From Bacillota bacterium (lineage in GTDB: Bacteria > Bacillota > Clostridia > Saccharofermentanales > Fastidiosipilaceae), in assembly GCA_023388435.1 (NCBI GenBank), contig JAEWGG010000010.1, forward strand, positions 82,735 through 146,734: a stretch of DNA of 64,000 nucleotides. Reading direction: 5' to 3'. Of this stretch, positions 1 to 7,905 are shown in pieces. The position numbers and the translations under genes are program-made. Position 1 is the stretch's first letter, and each line of letters starts with the position of its first letter. The notes under the pieces are model-generated. The model saw only the letters and a program-made list of their open reading frames with translations, ran no database searches and was not told where the DNA came from.

Positions 1-138
1 ATCCGCGCCTTTTGTCCAGGAGAGTGCTTCGGACCCTTTGAAGCCCAGGGTAAGCATATCGCCTATATGTATCCAGAACTGAAGCGAGACCGGGATTGGA
101 GCAAGTACTCACGCCTCTGCAGCCTGGTACTGGTCTAG
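1..138 (+). CDS. C-terminal fragment of an unrecognised protein
   Basis: An open frame runs in from the left edge and ends at TAG (136-138), giving the last 45 residues of a protein whose start lies outside the window. The tail is rich in aromatic and basic residues and contains two Cys near its beginning and one near its end. I do not recognise the family. The downstream glycosylase begins about 60 bases later with its own ribosome binding site, so the two may be co-transcribed. The reading frame is supported only by being open to the edge and by the spacing to the next gene. Confidence 0.5.
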   Translation: MRAFCPGECFGPFEAQGKHIAYMYPELKRDRDWSKYSRLCSLVLV

Positions 139-196
139 TTTGCCAGGAGGGGGCCTGAGGCCCCAGCTTGAAAATATTTTAAGGAGGACTGCGGTC

Positions 197-829
197 ATGA
201 GCAAGGCTCTGCAGCCTGGCCCAGAGGAGATTTTCGCGGCTTTTACTGCCCGCTGTCAGGCCTGCAGGGCCTGTGACCTGGCCGAGACACGCCGCAATGT
301 CGTCGTGTACCGGGGGGCTATCCAGGCCCCCCTGGTCATTCTGGGAGAGGGGCCTGGAGCGGATGAGGATGCGACAGGACTGCCCTTTGTCGGCCGCAGC
401 GGGAAGTTGCTCAATTACCTGCTCCTGGCCAACGGCTTTCAGGAAGAGGACTACCACATCGCGAATATAGTCAAGTGTCGTCCGCCCCAGAATCGGCGGC
501 CGCGGCCCGAGGAGGCCCAGGCCTGTCGCCGCCTCCTCGAGGAGCAGCTCAGCCTGGTCAGGGCCCGCTATCTCTTTTTGCTTGGTTCCAGCGCCTATCA
601 GTATCTGACTGGAGAGAAGGGGAGTATCAGCCGTATGCGCGGCCAGTTTTTTAAGTACCAGTCCTACCGGGCCCTGGCCAGCTTCCATCCCGCCTACATT
701 CTGAGGGACAATCGCCAGCGCATACACCTCTGGAACGATATCTGCCAGCTGCGCAGGGCCATGGAGGAGGATGGGCTCCTCGCCCCGCTGAGCTTCCAGC
801 CTGAGATGCCCCAGGGCTCCATGCGCTGA
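197..829 (+). CDS. Family 4 (Fe-S) uracil-DNA glycosylase
   Basis: Predicted to remove uracil from DNA, starting base-excision repair of deaminated cytosine. The 210-residue protein has the family 4 layout: an N-terminal CxxC pair (CQACRAC), the active-site block GEGPGADEDATGLPFVG, a later Cys in VKCRPPQNR that with the others would ligate a 4Fe-4S cluster, and the C-terminal SFHPAY motif contacting DNA. The start at 197 is chosen because AAGGAGG lies at 181-187; an upstream in-frame start at 140 lacks a binding site. A strong terminator follows. An iron-sulfur glycosylase instead of Ung is common in anaerobes and thermophiles. Confidence 0.92.
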   Translation: MSKALQPGPEEIFAAFTARCQACRACDLAETRRNVVVYRGAIQAPLVILGEGPGADEDATGLPFVGRSGKLLNYLLLANGFQEEDYHIANIVKCRPPQNRRPRPEEAQACRRLLEEQLSLVRARYLFLLGSSAYQYLTGEKGSISRMRGQFFKYQSYRALASFHPAYILRDNRQRIHLWNDICQLRRAMEEDGLLAPLSFQPEMPQGSMR

Positions 830-850
830 GCCTTTTAGGTGAAATTAAGG

Positions 851-893
851 TGGCCCGCCATCTCAGTCGAAGCTGGGAGGCGGGCCAATTTTT
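851..893 (+). terminator. Rho-independent terminator after uracil-DNA glycosylase
   Basis: TGGCCCGCC (851-859) pairs with GGCGGGCCA (879-887) and is followed by a run of T. It separates the glycosylase from the convergent ccdA-like gene, which ends at 917. Confidence 0.88.
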
Positions 894-916
894 ATGGATT
901 TCATAGTAGCTGAAAG

Positions 917-1594
917 CTAATTAAAGAGGGCGAGGTAGCGCTCAAAGCTTCCGCTCAGCATCAGTATGCCCAGGACGAGCAGGAGCAGGCCGCCGATGCG
1001 GCGCAGGCTGAGGCTGTGCTGCTGGAGGAAGCGGAGCTGCTTGCGCAGGCGTTCATAGAGCAGGGAGAGAAGGACGAAGGGTAGGCCCAGGCCGAGGGAG
1101 AAGGAGAGGAGTAAGCCCGCTGAAGCCCAGCTGTTTCCCGAACTCAGGGCGAGCGTTAGGGCCGAGGCGAGAAGGGGGCCGACACAGGGCGTCCAACTGA
1201 TGGAAAAGCTCAGGCCCAGGACAAAGCTGCTGAGGTAGGTCCCCGTATTCTGTGGACCTTCTGTAGACCTGCAGCCCAGGCGGCTGAGGACTCTGCCGAG
1301 GGGGTCCTGGCCGAGCAGATAGAAGCAGGCGATAAGGATCAGGAAGCCGGCTGCAATGTGGCGCAGGAGCCTGAGCTCATCGCGGAGGAGCTGACCCAGA
1401 CTGGAGGCGGCCAGGCCAAGGCCGACAAACACGAGGCTGAAGCCGAGTACAAAACAGAGGCTGGACAGGAGGCGCTGGGCTCTGCTCCTCAGGCGATCCC
1501 CCGCCATGTAGGCGAGGTAGACGGGGAGGAGGGGGAGGATGCAAGGGGACAAGAAAGCCAGAAGTCCCTCGAAGAAAAGTCCGATTGCAAACAT
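917..1594 (-). CDS. ccdA: CcdA/DsbD-like membrane electron-transfer protein
   Basis: Predicted to carry reducing equivalents across the membrane from cytoplasmic thioredoxin to extracytoplasmic thiol proteins. The 225-residue protein is almost wholly hydrophobic with about six membrane segments. It carries the two hallmark cysteines of the family, one in LSPCILPLLPVYLAYMAG near the N-terminus and one in SWTPCVGP near residue 135, which form the redox pair within the membrane. A GAAAGGA site precedes the start. The likely partner, a TlpA-like thioredoxin, lies 3 kb away at 4408 on the other strand. No cytochrome c maturation genes are visible here, so a general extracytoplasmic thiol-reducing role is more likely than cytochrome assembly. 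Confidence 0.9.
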   Translation of the reverse strand: MFAIGLFFEGLLAFLSPCILPLLPVYLAYMAGDRLRSRAQRLLSSLCFVLGFSLVFVGLGLAASSLGQLLRDELRLLRHIAAGFLILIACFYLLGQDPLGRVLSRLGCRSTEGPQNTGTYLSSFVLGLSFSISWTPCVGPLLASALTLALSSGNSWASAGLLLSFSLGLGLPFVLLSLLYERLRKQLRFLQQHSLSLRRIGGLLLLVLGILMLSGSFERYLALFN

Positions 1595-1677
1595 GTTTTT
1601 TTCCTTTCAGAGCTGCCCGCGGGCTTCGCATGAAGCACAGAATTTATCGGCTACAGCCTGCCTGGACTGTTTTCAGT

Positions 1678-1704
1678 AAAAGGGCCCCAGCTTCACAGGG
1701 GCCC
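1678..1704 (-). terminator. Terminator of the alpha-oxoamine synthase gene
   Basis: On the minus strand GGGCCCC (704-698) and GGGGCCC (688-682) form a 7-bp GC stem with a 9-base loop, followed by TTTT. It lies just past the stop codon of the gene ending at 1710. Confidence 0.8.
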
Positions 1705-1709
1705 GAAAA

Positions 1710-2939
1710 TCAAAAGTTGATGTCAAACTGGCTGCGGTCCATGGCGTCGATCTCTGCAAAGCAGCGTTCGATAATCTGGGCGGCCAGCTCCAACTGCTCG
1801 TCGCTGTGCGTGGCCATGTAGCTGCTGCGCAGGAGGCAGGAGTCCTGGGGAACCACAGGTGGGAAGACCGGATTGACGTAGATCCCGTTCTGCAGCAGGA
1901 GATTGGAGGTGAACATGGTCCGTCCTGCAGTGCCCGTCAGCAGGGGTAAGATGGGTACAAGCTCATTGCCTGTCTCCCGCAGCTGCACATGTTCCATGGT
2001 CTTGAACTTGGCCTTCATCAGGCGCACGATCTCGTGCAGGCGCTCCACCCTCCAGGGTTCTTCCTTCAGAATTTGAAGGGACTTGTGGGCGGCGGCTACC
2101 TGCCCAGGGGGAATACTGGCACTGAAAATGAAGGGGCGGGAACAGTGTTTGATATAGCGGATTACATCCCTGGGTCCAACGACGCAACCACCCAATGAGG
2201 CCAGGGTTTTGGAGAAGGTGTTCATGATGATATCCACCTCGTCCTCCAGACCGAAGTGGGAGGCCGTCCCGCGTCCCCCCTCACCGAGGACGCCCAGGGA
2301 GTGGGCGTCGTCGACCATGATCCTGGCTCCGTACTGCTTAGCCAGGCGGACGATCTCGGGCAGCTTACAGATCTCGCCTTCCATACTGAAGACGCCGTCC
2401 GTTACGATGAGAATGCCCACATCCCCCTGTTGCTGGGCAAAGCGCAGTTTCTTCTCGAGGTCGTCCATGTCGCTGTGGCGGTATTTGAGTACTTTTTTGG
2501 CAAAACTCAGGCGCGAGGCGTCGATGAGGCTGGCGTGATTCATACTGTCGGCGACAATGATGTCACCCCGCCCAGCCAGGGCGGAGATGATGGCCAGGTT
2601 GGACTGAAAACCCGTGGAAAAAGTCAGACAGGCCTCCTTGTTCAGGAACTTGGCAAGGTCCTCTTCGAGGGCTTCATGGATGTCCAGATTACCGTTGAGA
2701 AAGCGGGAGCCGGAGCAGCCCGTGCCGTATTTCTCGATACCCTTAATAGCAGCCTCCTTGACTCGGGGGTCGGCTGTCAGGCCGAGATAATTGTTGGAGC
2801 CCAGCATATAGGTGTGGCGACCTTCAATTTCCACCTCGCAGTCCTGTCCGCTGGTCAGTTTGTGAAAGTAGGGGTAAATTCCCAAGTCGATAGCGGTGAG
2901 ATCGCGGTCGTAGCTATAGCATTTTTCGAAAATATCCAT
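1710..2939 (-). CDS. Alpha-oxoamine synthase, serine palmitoyltransferase-like
   Basis: A PLP enzyme of the family that condenses an amino acid with an acyl thioester (Kbl, BioF, HemA, Spt). The 409-residue protein shows the family order: GSNNYLGL, GTGCSGSRFLNG, the His of NHASLID stacking on PLP, VDDAHSLGVLGEGGRG, and the PLP lysine in TFSKTLASLGG. Features recalling serine palmitoyltransferases of Bacteroidetes are RFLNGNLDIHEALEE, FSMEGEI, HFGLEDEVDIIM and the C-terminal SYMATHSDEQL. No tdh (Kbl partner) or biotin gene is adjacent. The closest functional class is therefore inferred; Kbl or BioF activity cannot be excluded. The gene has its own terminator and stands alone. Confidence 0.82.
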   Translation of the reverse strand: MDIFEKCYSYDRDLTAIDLGIYPYFHKLTSGQDCEVEIEGRHTYMLGSNNYLGLTADPRVKEAAIKGIEKYGTGCSGSRFLNGNLDIHEALEEDLAKFLNKEACLTFSTGFQSNLAIISALAGRGDIIVADSMNHASLIDASRLSFAKKVLKYRHSDMDDLEKKLRFAQQQGDVGILIVTDGVFSMEGEICKLPEIVRLAKQYGARIMVDDAHSLGVLGEGGRGTASHFGLEDEVDIIMNTFSKTLASLGGCVVGPRDVIRYIKHCSRPFIFSASIPPGQVAAAHKSLQILKEEPWRVERLHEIVRLMKAKFKTMEHVQLRETGNELVPILPLLTGTAGRTMFTSNLLLQNGIYVNPVFPPVVPQDSCLLRSSYMATHSDEQLELAAQIIERCFAEIDAMDRSQFDINF

Positions 2940-3115
2940 AGGGCAGCCTCGTACATTCTTTTTAATAGTTGAAACAACGATAATTTAGCAAATAATTTAA
3001 GGCAGTGCAAGGCTCGGCGGGAAGTGGGTCATTGACGGCTCCGCAGTCGATTTTGCCTGGGCTGTGCTGCTGAACTTCCTCTGTTAAAATGAGTCAAAGC
3101 AGAAATGAGGTTATC

Positions 3116-4378
3116 ATGAACTTTAATTTAGGCTCTTATCGGGACCCGCTGGCTCGAACTGCAGAGGCTGGCCTGCTGCGCAGTCAGCGGGACTCGGCGG
3201 GACTGTGGCTCTATCCTCAGGACAGCTGTTTCTTCCCGGAGGCCGGGGGACAGCCAGGCGATCGGGGCTGGATCCGCTATAACTGCAATGGGGCGGAGCT
3301 GACTTTTCCTGTCCGGGACACACAGCTAAAAGCTGGTGACCTGGCCCTGCTCCTCCCAGCCGAGGCTGAGGACCCGCCGCCTGGGACCAGCCTGTACATG
3401 GAACTGGACTGGGAGCGGCGCTGGGCGTTCATGTGCCTCCACAGTGCGGAGCACATGGTCTCGGGCTATGTGCGGAGGCGTTGGGGCTATGACAATGTCG
3501 GTTTCGCCCTGTCTGAGGAGCTGCGGGCGACGGCCGACTTCAATGGGCTGCTCAGCGAGGAGGACTGTCGGGAGATCGAGCTGGAAATCCAGAAGGAAAT
3601 CTGGGCCCGACGTCCTGTGCGGGCTTGGATACCCAGCGCTGAGGAGCTGGCGAAAGTCGATTTTCGTCAGAAAAAAGAGCTCAGGGGCCCGCTGCGCCTT
3701 GTGCAGGTGGAAGGCTGTGACTGCTGTGCCTGCTGTGCCCTCCACTGCACAGATACGGGGGCGATTGGGGCCCTGGCTATCGTTCGCCTGGAGCGCCAGC
3801 GCCGTGGGACCCGTCTGCATTTGCAGGTGGGAGCCCAGGCCCTGAGTCAGTGGCAGGAGGCTACGAGGCTCCAGCTGGAGCTTTCGCGTCGCTTCTCCCT
3901 GCCCCGTGACCGTGTGCTCGAAGGCGTGGAGCAGATTCAGACTAGTCTCGGCTTGGAGCGTGAGCAGCGGCGCAGGTTCATACAGGCCCTGGCCCGGACT
4001 CAGGCCTTAGCGTCGGCAGAGCAGCCGCGCTCACAGATCCTCGCCCAGCTGCTGCGGGGCTTGGGGAAGGGGGACGGGCAGCTCTATGCCCAGACGCTGG
4101 CTTCGGCCCTCGGCAGGCCCATCTTTTTGTTGGAGCTTCAGGCGGAGATGCTGGCTTTTTACCTGGCTGGGGTAGAGGGCGATGAGGCGCGCCTGGCCGA
4201 GTTTATGCAAATGGGTAAGGAGGGCTTAGGCCTGCTCGGTGGCGGGCGGGCCTGCTACTACCAGGGGAAGTGCGGAGCTGCTGACGCGCTCCTGCTGGAG
4301 GGGGCGGAGGCCCCCGCCCAAATCAGGAAGGAACTGGGACTGGATCTGGCCTGGCTCCCAGACCTGGAGCTCTCCTAG
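3116..4378 (+). CDS. AlaX-type alanyl-tRNA editing hydrolase, long form
   Basis: A free-standing editing enzyme predicted to hydrolyse Ser-tRNA(Ala) or Gly-tRNA(Ala). The 420-residue protein matches the alanyl-tRNA synthetase second additional domain: FPEAGGQPGDRG near residue 40, the zinc HxxxH in HSAEHMVSG, and the C-terminal zinc motif with Cys-Ala-Leu-His and TGAIG. The remaining C-terminal half resembles the DHHA1 region of the long AlaX type. The metal-site neighbourhood is unusually Cys-rich (CDCCACC). I prefer ATG 3116, which follows GAGG, over 3089, which lacks a binding site. It is followed after 29 bases by the thioredoxin-like gene. Confidence 0.88.
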   Translation: MNFNLGSYRDPLARTAEAGLLRSQRDSAGLWLYPQDSCFFPEAGGQPGDRGWIRYNCNGAELTFPVRDTQLKAGDLALLLPAEAEDPPPGTSLYMELDWERRWAFMCLHSAEHMVSGYVRRRWGYDNVGFALSEELRATADFNGLLSEEDCREIELEIQKEIWARRPVRAWIPSAEELAKVDFRQKKELRGPLRLVQVEGCDCCACCALHCTDTGAIGALAIVRLERQRRGTRLHLQVGAQALSQWQEATRLQLELSRRFSLPRDRVLEGVEQIQTSLGLEREQRRRFIQALARTQALASAEQPRSQILAQLLRGLGKGDGQLYAQTLASALGRPIFLLELQAEMLAFYLAGVEGDEARLAEFMQMGKEGLGLLGGGRACYYQGKCGAADALLLEGAEAPAQIRKELGLDLAWLPDLELS

Positions 4379-4407
4379 GAGGGCCCACTAAATGAATAGG
4401 AGTAAAG

Positions 4408-5046
4408 ATGGAAAAACGTACACGTGAGTGGCTAAAGACCGCTATCCTGCTATTGTGTTTTGGCCTGCTTTTCGCAGCTGCGGCCCTGCTCTACAGGCAC
4501 TTTTCTGCAGACATCCCCTCCCAGCAGCAACTGCCGCAGCTCCAGGGTTCAAAACTGCCGAAGGCCACGGCTGAGAGCGGAGGGGCTGAGGGTCAGAACG
4601 CGGGCCAGAGCCAGCAGGCGCCTGAACTCGTACTGACAAACAATAAAGGGGAGACCGTGGCCCTGAGCTCCCTGCGGGGGCGCATTGTCTTTTTGAACTT
4701 CTGGGCTTCCAACTGTACCTATTGCCGCCATGAGTTCCCAGATATCCAGGCCTTTTATGATGCCCATCATCAGGACGAGGACTTTTACTTTTATTCGGTC
4801 CATATGACTGGCTCCTGGGAGAGCAAGGAGGCTGCCGATACGTACATGCAGGACCAGTCCTTTACCATGCCCTACTTCTATGATCCTGAAGGTCTGGCCA
4901 TGCGCCACTATCAGGCCTACTCGCTGCCGACCACAGCTCTGGTGGGGCCAGACGGTAGCCTCCAGGCCTACCATATGGGAGCGGTCAGCAGGGCTGATCT
5001 GGAAGAGGCCCTGAAAAAGGCCCGCGCACAGTTCCCTAGAACTTGA
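4408..5046 (+). CDS. TlpA-like membrane-anchored thioredoxin
   Basis: A 212-residue protein with one N-terminal hydrophobic anchor (about residues 10-30), a low-complexity Gln/Ser/Gly linker, and an extracytoplasmic thioredoxin fold. The redox motif is CTYC within NFWASNCTYCRHEFP, and the cis-proline is in SLPTTALVGPDG. The family (TlpA/ResA) reduces or isomerises extracytoplasmic disulfides and is recharged by CcdA; a CcdA-like gene lies at 917-1594. The lack of a lipobox suggests an uncleaved anchor. Start ATG 4408 follows AGGAGTAAAG. It is probably co-transcribed with the upstream AlaX gene, though no functional link is evident. Confidence 0.85.
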   Translation: MEKRTREWLKTAILLLCFGLLFAAAALLYRHFSADIPSQQQLPQLQGSKLPKATAESGGAEGQNAGQSQQAPELVLTNNKGETVALSSLRGRIVFLNFWASNCTYCRHEFPDIQAFYDAHHQDEDFYFYSVHMTGSWESKEAADTYMQDQSFTMPYFYDPEGLAMRHYQAYSLPTTALVGPDGSLQAYHMGAVSRADLEEALKKARAQFPRT

Positions 5047-5071
5047 CATGGATCCTGATTTTTGCTAAATT
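5043..5071 (+). promoter_or_regulatory. SigA-type promoter of rplU operon
   Basis: TTGACA (5043-5048), a 17-base spacer and TAAATT (5066-5071) overlap the end of the TlpA-like gene. Transcription would start near 5078, leaving about 80 bases of leader before rplU. Confidence 0.82.
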
Positions 5072-5090
5072 GCTCCCTAACCGCGCGAAT

Positions 5091-5125
5091 GTGGTCTAAT
5101 TATGCCCGTTATGGGTGTAAACCAC
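5091..5125 (+). promoter_or_regulatory. Possible L21 leader hairpin
   Basis: In the rplU 5' leader GTGGT (5091-5095) pairs with ACCAC (5121-5125), with a smaller CCC/GGG pairing inside. Firmicute rplU operons often have an autoregulatory L21 leader here. The match is by position and simple folding only, not by covariance. Confidence 0.4.
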
Positions 5126-5156
5126 AGTTCGGCGAGTCTTTTAGGAGGTTAGAAAT

Positions 5157-5462
5157 ATGTACGCTATTGTTGCTACGGGCGGTAAGCAGTATAAGGTTGC
5201 CGTCGGTGACGAGATCTATGTCGAGAAGCTGGAAGGCGAGCAGGGGACTGAGATCAGCCTCGAGAACGTTCTGGCCGTTTTCGACGGGGACAGCGTGAAG
5301 CTGGGTGAGGAGGCCAAGGGCGTCTGTGTCAAGGCCGAGATCGTCAAGCAGGGCCGCGGGAAGAAGATCATCGTCTTCAAGTACAAGCCCAAGAAGGGCT
5401 ACCGCCGTAAGAATGGCCACCGCCAGCCCTACACCAAGCTGAGCATTAAGAGCATCGCCTGA
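5157..5462 (+). CDS. rplU: 50S ribosomal protein L21
   Basis: Component of the large ribosomal subunit that contacts 23S rRNA. The 101-residue length is typical. The sequence starts [18 protein letters not shown], diagnostic of L21, and ends with a basic tail containing [15 protein letters not shown], the usual rRNA-binding segment. The start at 5157 follows TTAGGAGG. It heads the classic rplU-prp-rpmA-obgE cluster and has its own promoter at 5043 and a probable leader hairpin. Only one base separates its stop from the next start. Confidence 0.98.
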   Translation: MYAIVATGGKQYKVAVGDEIYVEKLEGEQGTEISLENVLAVFDGDSVKLGEEAKGVCVKAEIVKQGRGKKIIVFKYKPKKGYRRKNGHRQPYTKLSIKSIA

Positions 5463-5463
5463 G

Positions 5464-5793
5464 ATGATTCAACTGTGTGCCAAGAGGTTGGCTGACGGGG
5501 CGATTTACCGCCTGGAAGCCAGGGGTCACGCAGGCTACGCTGAGCGGGGAGAAGATATCGTTTGCGCGGCCGTTACCGCTATTTTGGCCACCGCCGCGAC
5601 GGGTCTGACCGACGTCCTTCACCTGGAGCCCGAGCTCCATTTTGCGGAGGGGGACATCCGTGTGGAGATTGACCGGCAGAGCTGCCGCTCAGCAGCAGTA
5701 CAGAATATATTGGAGACCTGCTTCCTTGGCGTGAAGCAGTTGGTTCTGAACTATGGGGAATACGTTCAGACCTCAGAAGAAAGGGAGATATAA
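5464..5793 (+). CDS. prp: Ribosomal-processing cysteine protease Prp
   Basis: Cleaves the N-terminal extension from ribosomal protein L27 in Firmicutes and related bacteria. The 109-residue protein has the catalytic pair expected for Prp: His in [18 protein letters not shown] and the Cys eleven or so residues later. It sits in its invariant place between rplU and rpmA. The start lies one base after the rplU stop with no strong binding site, which suggests translational coupling. The neighbouring L27 has the matching cleavable N-terminus, which supports the assignment. Confidence 0.95.
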   Translation: MIQLCAKRLADGAIYRLEARGHAGYAERGEDIVCAAVTAILATAATGLTDVLHLEPELHFAEGDIRVEIDRQSCRSAAVQNILETCFLGVKQLVLNYGEYVQTSEEREI

Positions 5794-5795
5794 TC

Positions 5796-6077
5796 ATGTT
5801 GAACATTAACTTGCAGCTCCTCTCCTCGAAGAAGGGTGTGGGTAGCACCAAGAACGGCCGTGACTCCGAGTCCAAGCGCCTGGGCGCTAAGAAAGGTGAC
5901 GGCCAGCACGTCCGTGCCGGTAACATCCTGGTTCGCCAGCGCGGCACGAAGATCCACCCCGGCAACAATGTCGGCAAGGGTGGTGACGACACACTCTTTG
6001 CGCTGATTGACGGCGCTGTGAAGTTTGAGCGTCTGGGTAAGAACCGCAGCAAGGTTTCGGTTTACCCCCTGGCCTAA
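5796..6077 (+). CDS. rpmA: 50S ribosomal protein L27 with cleavable N-terminus
   Basis: Large-subunit protein whose N-terminus reaches the peptidyl transferase centre. The 93-residue precursor begins [21 protein letters not shown]. In Staphylococcus aureus the equivalent LNLQFF segment is removed by Prp after the second Phe; here the cut would fall after Leu-9, leaving SSKKG. The body ([33 protein letters not shown]) is canonical. It lies two bases after prp and is followed by a strong terminator, so L21, Prp and L27 form one transcript. Confidence 0.98.
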   Translation: MLNINLQLLSSKKGVGSTKNGRDSESKRLGAKKGDGQHVRAGNILVRQRGTKIHPGNNVGKGGDDTLFALIDGAVKFERLGKNRSKVSVYPLA

Positions 6078-6102
6078 GTTCGCTATCATAAGTTGAACCG
6101 TC

Positions 6103-6138
6103 AAGCAGGGAGCCCTGATGCGGGCTCCCTGCTTTTTT
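6103..6138 (+). terminator. Terminator after rpmA
   Basis: AAGCAGGGAGCCC (6103-6115) pairs perfectly with GGGCTCCCTGCTT (6122-6134) across a 6-base loop and ends in a T run. Confidence 0.95.
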
Positions 6139-6172
6139 ATGAGGCTGGAACTGCTACAGAGAGTGAGGCTAG

Positions 6173-7462
<1,290 letters not shown>

Positions 7463-7528
7463 GGCCGGGAAAAATAGGGCTGGGGCAGAACGTGCCAGAG
7501 GCCCTGTAAATAAAGAGGAGGTAATCTC

Positions 7529-7693
7529 ATGAGCAAGTATGTTTGCGATCTCTGTGGCTACATTTATGATCCTGAGCTGGGTGATCCGGATAGCGGCATC
7601 GAACCCGGCACGGCCTTCGAGGACATCCCCGAGGATTGGGTCTGCCCGCTCTGCGGCGCCACGAAGGAAGACTTCAGCCTGGTTGAGGAATAA
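7529..7693 (+). CDS. Rubredoxin
   Basis: Small one-iron electron carrier. The 54-residue protein is easily missed because of its length. It shows both metal-binding knuckles, [10 protein letters not shown] near the start and [11 protein letters not shown] near the end, with the conserved middle [18 protein letters not shown] clear AGAGGAGG site precedes ATG 7529. It is monocistronic, with a strong promoter at 7434 and a strong terminator at 7748. In anaerobes rubredoxin commonly donates electrons to flavodiiron protein or rubrerythrin; a flavodiiron gene lies at 16638-17846. Confidence 0.97.
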   Translation: MSKYVCDLCGYIYDPELGDPDSGIEPGTAFEDIPEDWVCPLCGATKEDFSLVEE

Positions 7694-7747
7694 GGGGCTG
7701 TCGGCCGCTTAATCCGCAACAATCTTAGCGAAGTTTTTTGTGGATGG

Positions 7748-7784
7748 ATAAGGGTTTTCCGCTTGGCGGGAAACCCTTATTTTT
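7748..7784 (+). terminator. Terminator after rubredoxin
   Basis: A 15-bp hairpin (arms 7748-7762 and 7766-7780, one G-T pair, 3-base loop) is followed by TTTT. Its position also shows that the long open frame starting at 7738 cannot be the true start of murC. Confidence 0.93.
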
Positions 7785-7843
7785 CTGTGTGGCGGAAATC
7801 CTGGATCCGGGATTTTATACCAGAGCTTTTCGGCTGCGCTTCC

Positions 7844-7872
7844 TTGCCGAAACGGGAGGTCTTGCGTATAAT
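7844..7872 (+). promoter_or_regulatory. Promoter of murC
   Basis: TTGCCG (7844-7849), 17-base spacer, TATAAT (7867-7872), giving a transcript start near 7879 just upstream of the murC ribosome binding site. Confidence 0.8.
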
Positions 7873-7905
7873 CTCTTGGTTACGTGTATAGAGGAGCGTG
7901 AAAAA

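Noticed and set aside
2973..3088. GTTGAAACAAC-like palindrome between divergent genes as an operator
   Set aside because: Short (4-bp arms) and without a known regulator; chance occurrence in an AT-rich gap cannot be excluded.
7738..7905. N-terminal extension of murC
   Set aside because: The extension crosses a strong terminator and the murC promoter; ATG 7906 has a proper binding site.
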